NCBI GenBank assembly: GCA_002099365.1
Contig: MSED01000006.1
Location: 558,001 to 622,000, forward strand
Direction: 5' to 3'
From: Phialophora verrucosa
Lineage: Eukaryota; Ascomycota; Eurotiomycetes; Chaetothyriales; Herpotrichiellaceae
DNA: 64,000 bases
Each line of letters opens with the position of its first letter. Position 1 is the first letter of the stretch. The position numbers and the translations under genes are program-made. Shown here piece after piece: positions 1-10,968 of this stretch. The notes under the pieces were generated by a model. That model worked only from the letters and a program-made list of their open reading frames with translations, was not told where the DNA came from and searched no databases.

Positions 1-299
1 CGGCTCGTGCAGACGAATTTCAGAGTGTGATTGAATTCTGCACCAAAGCAGCCTTTCGAGACGAAATGACGAGGGAAACAGGCGTGCACATAGCAAGACC
101 GGGACGTGCAACCAAGTCATGCGTGTGTCAAAAATGTGAGAGCTCAGACTTTCACGTGCAATGATATTGCCTCTATATGAGTATGTAGAACTTTCACGTG
201 GAGTATCTCGTTGAACACGCGGCCTTCAATGACAATCTTGAAAGTAGCTCGGGCGATGACCTTGCTCGATTTGCGGACACACCTCAGTTCGCCCTGCAT
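1..299. other. Left-edge intergenic, 3' side of the MFS gene
   Basis: No convincing coding sequence. It lies downstream of the minus-strand permease that ends at 300 and probably holds its 3' untranslated region. The short open frame starting at 198 is antisense to the permease. Confidence 0.5.
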
Positions 300-1973
300 T
301 TAATAGGTGTAAGTGAATCCCTCGAGGCCCTCGATGGGCTTGCCACCAGCCCTAGCTCGCTTGTTTGCGCGGTAGAACTTGAAATCCAAGGCCAGAGTGA
401 TGAGGATGATCAAAGCGCTAGACAGCATGCAGGTGAGGATACCTGGATGATACCCAGGCGCGTCTTGTGAGCGGAAGACAGTGCCTCCAATGATGCCACC
501 AATACCTCCGAAACCAACCAGGGTTGCAGAGCAGAAGGCTCTCTTCCACTGGCCTCGGATGTTGTTGGCCTGCCACGTTAGGACCGCGGGCACATTTGCG
601 TTACAGGCGGAGACGGCAATGAAGACCCCGAAGTAGCGGACACCAACATTGTCAAGGTAGCCGAGAAGAGGGAGACCTAGGAACGCAGGTCAGCCTTGGA
701 TGAAGACATTGTCGCTTCAAATAAACTTACCGATCAGGAGTAGAGCTCCGTTGATGAGGATGAAGGGCGACCGGAGATGCCACCTGTCTCCCAAGACTGC
801 AACGGCGTACATGAGAATCGCGGCCAGGACGTAAGGGGGCGCAATGAGGCACTGGGAAGCTGCCACGTCGAACCCCATGCCCTCGTTAAGAATTTGAGGC
901 AGGAAGTAGGCAATTGCGTAAGTGTTGGTCGTTGTGAGACCGAACAAGCTGGCGAAACCCCATACTTTCAGGTCAAGGCCGTGTTTGAGATACTTCCAGA
1001 TGTTAAACTCTTCCGGAATTGCGTCGTGTCGGTCTTTCTCGATGCGGGCAACCACAAAGTCAACCTCCTTCTGGTTCAAAAACTTCAGACCAAACGTTTT
1101 ATTGGCCTTTTCCGGAAAGTCGACAATGAGAACGTAGCCAGCGAGACCCACCACAACAGTGACGGCTCCCTGGAGGATGAAGATCCACCGCCAACCGGCA
1201 ATGCCAGGCAGAATGCCTGGTTCGATATCTGGGTTCGCCTCCGTAGGGCCGTAATGTTGACCCCACCATTTTGGTCCAGATCCGTGGTTTTTCAGCTGGG
1301 AGAAGCCATAAGCGAGGATGCCAGCGAACGCAGATGCCATCGATCCGATCAGATAGAACACAGCATTTCTCTTCTGTAGGTCGTAGCGGGGGTACCAGCA
1401 CGACAGCAGATACGCACAGCCCGGGAAGAACCCGGCCTCGAAGACGCCCAGAATCAGTCGAATAGCGATCATATCGGTCCATGACTTGATAAAGCCACCG
1501 CAGGTCATGGTAATACCTTTTCGTCAGTCAGTGATGTGGCTTCTACGACAGAACCGCGTGCAAAGCTTACCCCATAGGACAGTGATGGTCGGTAAGAATT
1601 TCCGGGGGCCGAGTTTGCGTAGCACGACCGTCGCTGGAGGTTGTAACAAGACATAAGTGATGAAGAAGAGGAGGACGATGATGGAATATCGATCTTCGAT
1701 AAGAACGAGATCGACAGCCATGCCAGCAATGACGGCGATACCGGTATTGGTTCGATCCATCAGAGAGACACAGTACATAAAGCCCAAGGTGAGCACCAGC
1801 CGTCTGTCGATGCGGTGAATGATCTTCCTCTGCTCCTCGGGCGTGAATGCTTCAATGGCAGCATTGTTGGCCTTGTCAGATGCAGAGGTGACGGTGGTAT
1901 CGGCACGCTCAAGTTCGTTGATGTCGGCACTCTTCTCGACAGGTGACCCCTGGACAGGTACAACGCCCGCCAT
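300..1973 (-). CDS. MFS permease, anion:cation symporter family (Dal5/Tna1-like)
   Basis: Three exons on the minus strand: 1571-1973, 731-1516 and 300-676, giving 521 residues. The introns are 54 bases each with gtaagc and gtaagt donors, and the joins keep frame. The protein has the hallmarks of the fungal anion:cation symporter family, which moves vitamins, allantoate or other small carboxylates across the plasma membrane: a hydrophilic N-terminus, the loop DRTNTGIA after the first membrane helix, GVFEAGFFPGCAYLLSCWYP in helix 4, GWRWIFILQG near helix 6, and a C-terminal basic tail. The substrate cannot be read from the sequence. The start at 1973 (MAGVVPVQ) immediately follows a gtaagt sequence, so an upstream 5' intron or a different start is possible. 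The gene looks intact. Confidence 0.88.
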
Positions 1974-4165
1974 ACTTACGGCTGATGAAGAAGACGATGA
2001 GAATGTATGAAGGAGCGGGAGGTGAGGGAATTGGGAGAAGATGCGGAGTGAGGGAATCATTCGACGGGGTATCGCCTGATCCTATATGCTTGCCACAGTC
2101 GATCAACGTGGAGTCAAGCGAAGAACATGGCGCGATGTTGGCAAGACACTAAAGCTGTCTGAAAACCCAAAGCGGTAATGGAGCGCAGTCCATGGCTCGA
2201 GAACAGGCTCGAGTATGCAATGCGAGCTCAACCAAGGAGCAGGGATGGATGATCCCTCCTACGCGAAGCTGGACACACGCCCCGAATCTCCGGCGATAGG
2301 CTAGAAGCGGACAAGACCATGCGGGCCCATGGATTTGGAAAGGTACCAACCAGAGGAGTGCCGAAGGGTTGCGATAACCCCAGGTTTGGGCGGCTCCGGT
2401 GGAGTCCGGGGTACTTTGCCCGAAGCACAATAGAACATGCTTTAGCCCATGTAATCGGCCGGTCCAGCCAAACCGAGAACAATAAATCCAATGTACCAAA
2501 TGTGATTTTCTGGCTTGTCAAAGAGGCTGTTCGTGTTGACAATCGCGGTGCAATGCAACCCATGACCAAAAAGGACACGAATACCGTGGTAACGAAGAGC
2601 ACCAAAGCACTCGCAAGCTTTGGGGGTGATCGAGAGATCGGTGCTTGACTTGCTGCGTGCAACTCTCAGGGCCGGCCTACCGCCACTGACGAGCGCCAAA
2701 GTCTTGGTGACGGGCTTGGGAACCCACACCCAAGCAAATGAGTGAAGTAAGGGGTGCGAAATTTCGCCCGTCGCTGTTTCTCACCGGAGGGCATTTCCTT
2801 TGGCAGCCCTGTCGGCTGAGGGCGCTCTGTTGTCTGATCGGAAGCGAAGTTTGCATCAGCCCACCCTCTCTCGAACGCACATGGCTCACTCGGCCGATCC
2901 AAGATAGCAATGGAAAGTGGTGGCAAGCTGGGTACTACTGCAGTAGAGTTATGCAAGAGTGGATTGCTGATGGTGCATGATTAGCTTCTGCTTGGCTGAC
3001 CCATTTCCTCGTAATCCTGAGGCTGGGGGTACTCAGTTGGCGTCTCGAAAGCTGGTGTAACGCTCCACAAATTAGGGTGGCAAGGCGGGCACTCCGGCGA
3101 GATTGACCTTTTGCTCGTGTTTGTCGGGGGTTCCATGTAGCCAAGACGTCGATTCGGTCAAGTCGGTGACGGACCCGTATGAAGCTCATCGAGGACCTCG
3201 ATTCACCAGTGGAAGGAGTGCGGGGTAGAGAGAGTAACCGCGGCCCCAATCTCTTTGTAGCCACCGAGGGTCCCTCGGCAGAAATCGAGAAATCATGTTG
3301 GATGAAAGATGGCCGCCTGTCGAGGAAGCTGGCCGCTGTTCAACCGGCCCTGGCAGTATATGGAGAACTCTGCTTGGAGAACATCTGAGACCGCAAGGAT
3401 GCCGAAGCGGTTGCCCGATTAGCAAATGCTGCATATCCCATCTCAGGCAACCTGTCGAGAATTATTCGGGTTGGCATCGTCGTGTAATGGCTGTCGAGAA
3501 GCTGGGCGAGAAGTTGAGGACTCCGAGGTTGAAATAAAGTACAGCTCTGGAGGGCGTAGGTCGGGTTTAATACTGGCAACACGAACATGGTCCACGATTA
3601 ATCAACCACGCCTCTCGTTATGCTTGCTAAGAGCCGTCTTAACCGAGGAGTGGCACGCCGAAGGAAAGCCGACACAACCGTACTGCCCATTCTGGTAAAA
3701 ACACTGATGCTGCAAGCAAAGGCTGCAAATTGAGCCAATCATGATTCTGAGACGCGTTCAAAGGCAGCCTTGCGCACTGCAGCCTTGCCTTCACAGCCTC
3801 GCCCCGGTCATAGCCTCGTCAACGTGGCGCTAGGCCTAATCAGCTTTTGTTTACTTTCTCGCTCCATCTGGCTTAGCAACCACTTCGACAACTGATTGCG
3901 CAACGAGTTTGCTACACAATACAGCTGCACAGGCCCATTCTTGTCTGAGCGGGGCGCAGTCACACATTCTCTAGTATTCTCATTCTCTAAGACCGCCTTA
4001 GTGCTCTCTCAGTGTTAGCCTGACATCCAGTCTCGGATAGTCATATCTCAATCGCTACGAACCCTCGCTCCATCGGCGGACACCCCGATGCCGCCATCAC
4101 ACCAAGCGATCCGCCGCAAACTCGCCTGAAGAGACAAGTAACATAGATTTTGGAGCGATTTGGCG
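1974..4165. other. 2.2 kb intergenic region
   Basis: Divergent upstream region of the permease (-) and the CYK3-like gene (+). I see only short unrelated frames, no recognisable domain, tRNA or transposon. The last 300 bases are pyrimidine-rich, as expected of the promoter and 5' leader of the gene at 4166. Confidence 0.5.
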
Positions 4166-7100
4166 ATGGCGTCGCCCCTACTACCTACGAAATTCCCTTG
4201 CTGGTGTCGCGCCGTGTATTCATGGGGCGGTGAGACAGACCGAGATCTTGGATTTATCGAAGGCGACCTGATAGAATGTCTCAACGCCGGCGATGGCTCG
4301 TGGTGGATGGGGAGGCTGCACAGAGACAAGAGAATGATGGGGCTATTTCCCTCCAACTTTGTCGCAGTTCTCGGTGATGATTTCGTGCCCATGCGCCGTT
4401 CGATCAGTCCCATGCCAGACCTTCAGAAAAGCGATAGTACAAGCAAGAATACTCTCGCACAACTACAAGAAAAGAAGGAGAGGGCAAAATCGCGGAGGCC
4501 ATTCAATGGATACAAGAATGCCAAAGGCCCTACAGCCAATGCCACAGCATCAGCCAAACACGCTACAGGTATTGACCCAAGAAATCCTCCATCGACAGTG
4601 TTATGGCAGCAGATGCCTCCATCCAGAGCTCCGTCGAGGTCTCCATCACCGATGCCGCATCATGATATCAGCTCTTCCCCTCCCCCGCCACCTCCACCAC
4701 ATCGCATCATCGGGGGCAGGGCTGCTTCACCCGCCCCACAGCCTTTCGACATGAATGACCGCTATCAGACAATGTCGCGCACGCCATCTCCGGCACCGCC
4801 ATCTGATAGTGGGCACACTCCGCCCATGATTCGAAATGCTATGGACGATGTAATATCCTCCCTGGACGACATGACTCTTGTCCGTCACGATTCAATTCAA
4901 AAGGAACCTCATCAGGATTTCAATCCGTGGTCGCCAGAAGCTTTCGATGACTTCCGTCGCCCTGAAGGCCGTCCAGGACCCAGACCGCTCACCAGCCTTG
5001 GACTAGGTGGCGGAGGAAGCTCTTTTTCAGAAGCACGCATCAACTACAGTAGCCGCCATAACAGCCCCGACCGCTTCCAAGACGGTCCGCCTCGACTGGA
5101 GAACTACGTGCAAAGGATGGAAAGCCGACTTCGTCGTATGCAGCAAGCACGAGAAGCCCAAGGATCAGATCCACTGGACAGTGATCCGCCAGAACCTCCA
5201 CCTAAGAACTCCCCATGGACGTCAAGACCGACTTCATCAATGGCAGCCCGACGACCGTCGCTGCGGAAAAGAAAATCTGCTTTGGATCTTGGGGAAGACG
5301 GTCTGTCAAGGGCAATGACGCAGAAGACAAATTCGACAAATTCAAGTAGTGGTATGCACAGCACAGCAAGCAACGGAACAAATTTCTCACGCCATACGGC
5401 CATGACAAGTCAAAGCATCATGAGTGGTTATTCCGCAGGTGCATTCAGTGCGACAAGTGCTGGCAGCCTTGCCCGAAAACGGATGGGCAGCATTCGAGAC
5501 AGAATGGCGCGGCCGATGACGAGCTCAGGAATGCGGAATGAGCAGTGGCCACAAGCAGATATCAGGCCGAAGACTCCCACGAGCGGCGTTTCTTTCCACC
5601 CAGGCCACGACTCGAGGCAAGGCGCAAAGTCTGCGATCGGCTGGGAAGACGCAAACCGTGGCCCTACAGGCGGCCTGGGAGGATTTATCACGCCAAAGGC
5701 CAAAAAACCGGGCTTCTTCAAGAAACTGATTGATACCGCAAAGACCGGCGCCGCAAGTGCCCGGAGTACCATTTCGGCAAGCCAGGCCGGCAGCAATTCG
5801 GGGTCGCCTACAAAGCTGACAGGCATTGCTGGCGGTACGGCATTTAACGCGCCTACCCCCAGTTCGAAATCTCAAAACTCCTTTGGGAGAGATGCAGCAA
5901 GGGAGATGGGCTTGGTGAGCGGCGCATCAGCAAATTACATTCTCACCCGCCGAGATGTCAACCGATCGAATACTCCCGGCCCTTCCGAACGACAAGAACG
6001 AGCCGATCGGTGCCATATGCTTGACCAGCCTGTCATATGTCCCGTGGAAGAACTGTACGAGAATTTGCAAGGCGACGAAGATGCAGATAGCCGACCCGTC
6101 TATGAGCCATTCCAGCTCAGCAATCCCAGTTTCAGCCAAGTCGATAAGGCAGCTCGTTTCATCACGAGTTTCCCAAGTAGCATCACAGCAGCGAGCCTCG
6201 CAACAGGTTTCATATGCCGGCCCTACCGAAGTGGCGTGCAGCGCCTCCGTGCGATCTTCATCTGGTGCGCTGAGAGGATAAGTTGGGAAGAAGATCATGA
6301 TTTCGACAGTTACCATTACAACCAGCCGGTTGACACTCGCAAAGTAATTCATACAAAGAGAGGCAGCAGTCAAGAAGTCGCAACATTGGTGCTTGAAATG
6401 TGCACGGCCATCGGGATCCACGCGGAAATGGTGCAGGGATATTTGAAGACACCAGGTGAAGACCTTGACCTGGACGCCATCTCCCGACCCAACCATTTCT
6501 GGAACGCCCTCCTCGTAGACAATGAATGGCGTATGATGGACGCAAGTCTTGCCAGCCCGACAAACCCCAAGCGATCACTATATTCTAGTGTCAGTACCAG
6601 CATCGCAGAAGCATGGTACTTCCTCACCCGACCCAGTGAGTTCTGTTGGACGCACGTCCCCGTCGACGAGCTTCAGCAACACATGATCCCCAGCATCAGC
6701 CCGGACGTCCTCCTCGCCTTGCCAAGCACATGTGCCCCATTCTTCCGACTCGGCTTGTCGATGCACGCCTACGACACGAGTATAATCCGCATGGATGGCC
6801 TCGAAATGTGCACGTTTAGCGTCAATGTGCCCGCTGACGTGGAAGTTGTGGCTGAAGTTGAAGCGCGACGCTATCTGTGCGATCAAGACGGTGATGTCTA
6901 CGAGGATGCCGAGAATATCACCAAGAAACGCGCTCTCGCACAGGCAAGTTGGTACAGAACGGTGCCAAACACCGACATCACCCAGAAACGATATGTGGTA
7001 AAAGCCGTGTTGCCGGGTGATGAGGGCACCGCGACACTGAAAGTCTACGCAGGCAAGAAAGGGCTCATGCTCAGTTCGCGGGACATTGTCCATCCACTTG

Positions 7101-7669
7101 CACTCGCGCTGCCACTTTACCACAGTGGCGAGAACCCGACTTATGACTTCGTCATGAGGCACCCTACGCCCCACGCGACGAGGCAGGACTTGTACGTCGT
7201 GCAACCGCAATGCTACCGGTTGGGTGCGGGGGAGACGTATGTCTTCTGCGTCAGACAGCACGCCGCGTCCGTGGCGTCCACACCCGCGACAGAGACGAAC
7301 GGCTTCGATCTCAGACCCGTCAGTCCCAACCCGATGACTCGGCCGGCGAGCGCCATGAGCATGACGTCTTCCGCCGCGGGTTCCAACCCAAGCGAGCCTT
7401 CGTCCACCATCAACGCTGCACCGGGTGTGAAGGTCAAAGACAAGCCGGCCAAGCTGGCGATACAGTCTCCCGGAGGCAAGATCATACGGCTGAATCGCAA
7501 GCACGAGAGCTTGCCGCAGGCTAGTGGGCTGAAAGAGGTGGATGGCGAGGTGTTGGGGAGTGTGTGGGAGACGGTGGTGAAGGTCGGAGAGAAGGGCACA
7601 TGGAGGGGCTTGGTGCTCGCGGATCGGAGTGCGAGATGGTGTGTTTGGGGGGAGTGGGAATGTGTTTGA
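4166..7669 (+). CDS. cyk3: CYK3-like cytokinesis protein (SH3 plus transglutaminase-like domain)
   Basis: Single exon, 1167 residues from the ATG at 4166. Residues about 8-69 form an SH3 domain: the RAVYSWGGETDRDLGFIEGD start, the GSWWMGRL tryptophan pair and the GLFPSNFVAVL end are all visible. A long disordered Pro/Ser-rich linker follows, including a run of eight prolines near residue 175. A transglutaminase-like core begins near residue 688 (LRAIFIWCAERISWE). The position of the catalytic Cys reads GSSQEV, about residues 732-737, so Ser replaces Cys, whereas the His (NHFWNAL, about 776) and Asp (WRMMDAS, about 791) are kept. In yeast, Cyk3 works at the bud neck with Inn1 and Chs2 in septum formation and also carries a degenerate transglutaminase-like domain. 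The same role at septa is inferred here. A long antisense open frame (6578-7777, minus) is a shadow. Confidence 0.9.
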   Translation: MASPLLPTKFPCWCRAVYSWGGETDRDLGFIEGDLIECLNAGDGSWWMGRLHRDKRMMGLFPSNFVAVLGDDFVPMRRSISPMPDLQKSDSTSKNTLAQLQEKKERAKSRRPFNGYKNAKGPTANATASAKHATGIDPRNPPSTVLWQQMPPSRAPSRSPSPMPHHDISSSPPPPPPPHRIIGGRAASPAPQPFDMNDRYQTMSRTPSPAPPSDSGHTPPMIRNAMDDVISSLDDMTLVRHDSIQKEPHQDFNPWSPEAFDDFRRPEGRPGPRPLTSLGLGGGGSSFSEARINYSSRHNSPDRFQDGPPRLENYVQRMESRLRRMQQAREAQGSDPLDSDPPEPPPKNSPWTSRPTSSMAARRPSLRKRKSALDLGEDGLSRAMTQKTNSTNSSSGMHSTASNGTNFSRHTAMTSQSIMSGYSAGAFSATSAGSLARKRMGSIRDRMARPMTSSGMRNEQWPQADIRPKTPTSGVSFHPGHDSRQGAKSAIGWEDANRGPTGGLGGFITPKAKKPGFFKKLIDTAKTGAASARSTISASQAGSNSGSPTKLTGIAGGTAFNAPTPSSKSQNSFGRDAAREMGLVSGASANYILTRRDVNRSNTPGPSERQERADRCHMLDQPVICPVEELYENLQGDEDADSRPVYEPFQLSNPSFSQVDKAARFITSFPSSITAASLATGFICRPYRSGVQRLRAIFIWCAERISWEEDHDFDSYHYNQPVDTRKVIHTKRGSSQEVATLVLEMCTAIGIHAEMVQGYLKTPGEDLDLDAISRPNHFWNALLVDNEWRMMDASLASPTNPKRSLYSSVSTSIAEAWYFLTRPSEFCWTHVPVDELQQHMIPSISPDVLLALPSTCAPFFRLGLSMHAYDTSIIRMDGLEMCTFSVNVPADVEVVAEVEARRYLCDQDGDVYEDAENITKKRALAQASWYRTVPNTDITQKRYVVKAVLPGDEGTATLKVYAGKKGLMLSSRDIVHPLALALPLYHSGENPTYDFVMRHPTPHATRQDLYVVQPQCYRLGAGETYVFCVRQHAASVASTPATETNGFDLRPVSPNPMTRPASAMSMTSSAAGSNPSEPSSTINAAPGVKVKDKPAKLAIQSPGGKIIRLNRKHESLPQASGLKEVDGEVLGSVWETVVKVGEKGTWRGLVLADRSARWCVWGEWECV

Positions 7670-9074
7670 CCGACAAGTCCTGTACTCTGTGTGCACACGT
7701 GGATCGTGAGAAGTGCGTTGGCTTGCATTTCGGGATTTGGGATTTGGGGCATTGCATAACATAAAAGTTCTGACCATGTGATTTGGCTAGGGATGTTGGG
7801 GTTCTACACTGAAGAGATTGGGCAGTTCTCTATCTGGCAGAGGAGGACGGCACAGAGAAGAAGAGGCATGTGTTCACATGTCAGCGTCGATGAATGCCGT
7901 GGCTTGATGTTCTCTTCATTTAAGCTTATGACTCGGATATGCGGCGGGCACGGTACAGGCGTAGGCTGGCGTCTCTGCTATGCAGTGTGCGACCGATGGG
8001 AGTTGGAACAAGTCCAAGGCAAGGACAAGTACAGGTCCATTCTAGGAGTTTGACGATTGCATGACGAAACTTTCGAACACAGGCGAGAGGAAGGGAGTTC
8101 AGTGTTTAAGTCTGACTTCGTATCCATCCTGTCATGTCATGGCCATCAAGGGACGGGTGACAAGCGTGACGAGAGTTCGCCTCGAGATACAAGACAAGGC
8201 CAAGTGTAGTCCCCGGATCCATGAAGGGTACACCGCCGCCACTTTCATGTCTTGCCCTGTTGAGCCCATCTTTGTATTTGCCTTGGGGTTGATTAATGCC
8301 GGTGCGTGAGAAAACTAACACTCGACCGTACAGGGAAGAAACAAATTTCCCGTCCGATGTTGTTTCAAGAATTGCTCGTAATCACTCTGTAAAGCTCTCT
8401 GCTCCGTCTCTTACTCATTGAACGACCAGAGTGACAGAAGCCATACGGCGAACAAGAACTTCTCGCTATTGCATTCTATGCTCGCGCCTGAAGGTCGCAT
8501 GCTTGGAGGGAAGAATGTCACAGTCAAGTAGCTCATCCGTCGCGAGACCGACGCTGTTACATTATCGGCAAAGACCGTTTAAGTCCGATGTGGCTCGACT
8601 CCCCCAGGAAACTTTCTCTTCTGCCTCGGGTTCTCGCTCTGTCTCAGTGCTGACATTTCGTAGACGTTGTATGATTATTTTTATATATTTCCGTATACTA
8701 CTGTTTCTGCGGATGTCTGCTCCATAGACGTTCTATGTTGACCCATTCATCAGCTCGTGCTATTGACCAAAGTGATCAGTAATCCAGCGCCTCCGCAGCA
8801 CTCTCTCGGAGCTTGGACTGGCGGTTGTTCTCCGGTCACTTGTGGATCGGGCTAAGTCAGCAGGATCTGGGGTACATTACAGTACTTCGCACGTGCAGAC
8901 AACGAGTCAGAGCCGCAGGCACCCTACGTATGAGCAAGGTGGAAGTGTGCGGTCACGAAAAGCGATTTCTCACCCAACTCAACCAAGCCTTAGCAGCGAC
9001 ATTGTGTTGAGATAGGAATCGCTCAAAAGTTGTTGATACCAACTACAGAGGAGGACGGTTTCAGGTAAGACATA
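7670..9074. other. 1.4 kb intergenic region
   Basis: Lies between two plus-strand genes. I see only short frames with no recognisable protein, no tRNA and no clear repeat. It presumably contains the 3' end of the CYK3-like gene and the promoter of the methyltransferase. Confidence 0.45.
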
Positions 9075-9920
9075 ATGGCAGAGGAGAGTCCGGATGTCCA
9101 CGGTGCCGCACACTTCGACCAACTCTCCAGCGTGTATGACGATTTCGTCGGTATCGCCACAGGCGACGTCGGGCGCTATGCAATTGACCAGCTCCTCCCT
9201 GTGCCGACTTCCGAGAGCGTCATCCACGACAACGCCTGTGGCACGGGCCTCATGACCGCGCACTTTCAGCAGGTGGCATCCAAGACCGGCCGCACGCCTG
9301 CCAAGAAGATACACGCCACAGACTACGTGCCCTCGGTGACGCAAGTGTTGCAGCACAAGGCGTCGCGCAACGGCTGGAAGAACGTCGACATCTCAGTCAT
9401 GGACAGCCAAGAACTCGGCTTCCCGGACAACGTGTTCGATCTCTCCATCATGAACTTTGGCATCTTCTTCCTGCCAGACCCGCAGAGGGGGGCGGACCAG
9501 ATCTACCGGACATTGAAACCCGGCGGCACCGCGATCGTCACCACGTGGAAGAACCGACGTATGATGGACACGATCGCTGCCGCGCAGAAGACCATCAGGC
9601 CGGATCTGGCGACTTTGCACGCGCCGTGGGCGGAGCTCTGGTCGAGGGAGGAGACGCTGCGCAATGTCCTTGTGAATGCGGGCTTCGGGGCCGAGAACGT
9701 CAAGATTGTGGAGAGACGAACAGATGCGATTGTCGAGCCGTTCCTGAGGGATCCCGATATGGTTGCTCGGGCCTACCCTGCGGCCACGGAGGGGTGGACA
9801 GAAGAAGAGAGGGCCAGATTAGGCAAGGAGATGTTGCGAATCGCACAGGAGATCGATCCCACAGGCAGAGGTGCCGGCGGATTGTACTCGACGGCATATA
9901 TCGCGGTCGCGAAGAAGTAG
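9075..9920 (+). CDS. Class I SAM-dependent methyltransferase
   Basis: Intronless, 281 residues. The SAM-binding motif I is VIHDNACGTGLMT (about residues 50-62). Next comes the acidic post-I loop (ATDYVPSV), then MDSQELGFPDNVFDLSIMNF with the motif IV region, then LKPGGTAIVTTWK typical of the UbiE/Methyltransf_11-25 superfamily. No membrane segments or targeting signal are seen, so it is probably cytosolic. Proteins of this type in fungi often methylate small molecules, including secondary metabolites, but no polyketide or peptide synthase lies nearby and the substrate is unknown. The next plus-strand genes are an alpha/beta hydrolase and GTP cyclohydrolase I, separated by ordinary intergenic spaces. 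Confidence 0.88.
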   Translation: MAEESPDVHGAAHFDQLSSVYDDFVGIATGDVGRYAIDQLLPVPTSESVIHDNACGTGLMTAHFQQVASKTGRTPAKKIHATDYVPSVTQVLQHKASRNGWKNVDISVMDSQELGFPDNVFDLSIMNFGIFFLPDPQRGADQIYRTLKPGGTAIVTTWKNRRMMDTIAAAQKTIRPDLATLHAPWAELWSREETLRNVLVNAGFGAENVKIVERRTDAIVEPFLRDPDMVARAYPAATEGWTEEERARLGKEMLRIAQEIDPTGRGAGGLYSTAYIAVAKK

Positions 9921-10968
9921 ACCGCTGGGGGCAATGATTGATTTACCTTACTACTCGCTGTTGCACATTAGGGGAAAAAATCAACTTGGGTGGGTCGACA
10001 GGAATTCAACATCTGTGTGGGACGTCAGAAAGCTGAGGGATCATTCTGGCCAAGGGAGAGATTCAACCAACCGACACGCGGATCGGAGAGGTAATGATTT
10101 TTGAAACAGATAGGTCGTTGGGTGTGGCGTGGTGGCTTGTGCTGCTCCCTCCAAATCACAATGGCAATGCATTGCCCAGCCTGATCTATACGCGCTGTGG
10201 TGTCGCGAAGTTGGCTTACCTGAACTCCCCGACCTCCGGGGGCAATCGATTGTCACGTCGTGCAAATCCCGACTAATCATTAATGCAGCACTGGTGGCTG
10301 AACCTCAAATCCGGGGACCATGATTCCTAATGCTCTTGGGGATTTGCAAGCTTTGGGGCCTAAGGCCACCATATCGAGGCTTGCAAGGTACACGAGTACA
10401 GACAGGGTGAACGCGGTACGCCACCCTGCTCCTCTTTCAGAAGATCCTCCGCTTGGCACAGCATCCCGCCTCAGCGAGTACGAACGCCGTCAGCAGGTTC
10501 GTTCTGTACCGTCGAAAAGGGCAAGGCGCTCATCTGATTGCAATCACCGGCGTAATAGGGTCGTTCCAGTCGGGGGGGGCTTATCCGTCGGCCCCTCGAG
10601 TTGGGAGTTCCCCCCCGGTACTCCGTTCAAGCAGGAGGAGCCAGATTAAGTTTGGCTTCTCGCGTTGTTTGCTTGGGAAGCGTAAACTCTCGTCCTCGAC
10701 CACCAATCATGCATCGTCTATACTATTCCCTTCTTTACTTGCCGAAATGCGGGGGCGGATTCGGAACGCGAACATAACATGTACCAAGGAAAGGCTTGGG
10801 GCTCAGAGCTGAGATATCGCTGCTTATACGGAGTATCGACTGATATATAAACCTCGGTTATATGGGTGCTGGAAAGCTTTTTGCTCGTCGCGCGCACTTT
10901 TCCTTTCTCCTTTGGTCCAAAAGTGAACTCTTCGCAAGGCCAGCAGAGCGCCGTCCAAAGGCAGCACC
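9921..10968. other. 1.05 kb intergenic region upstream of the hydrolase
   Basis: No gene recognised. It holds G-runs around 10571-10577 and C-runs around 10611, and ends in a TATA-containing promoter for the hydrolase. Confidence 0.45.
10844..10850 (+). promoter_or_regulatory. Candidate TATA box of the alpha/beta hydrolase gene
   Basis: TATATAA, about 119 bases before the ATG at 10969, followed by a CT-rich stretch ending in ttcctttctcctttgg. Spacing suits a fungal core promoter. This is a sequence match only. Confidence 0.4.

Noticed and set aside
777..1379. 200-codon plus-strand frame within the permease
   Set aside because: Antisense shadow of a well-supported transporter exon.
6578..7777. 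399-codon open frame antisense to the CYK3-like gene
   Set aside because: Its composition is Arg/His/Pro-rich without any domain; it mirrors the codon bias of the real gene on plus.
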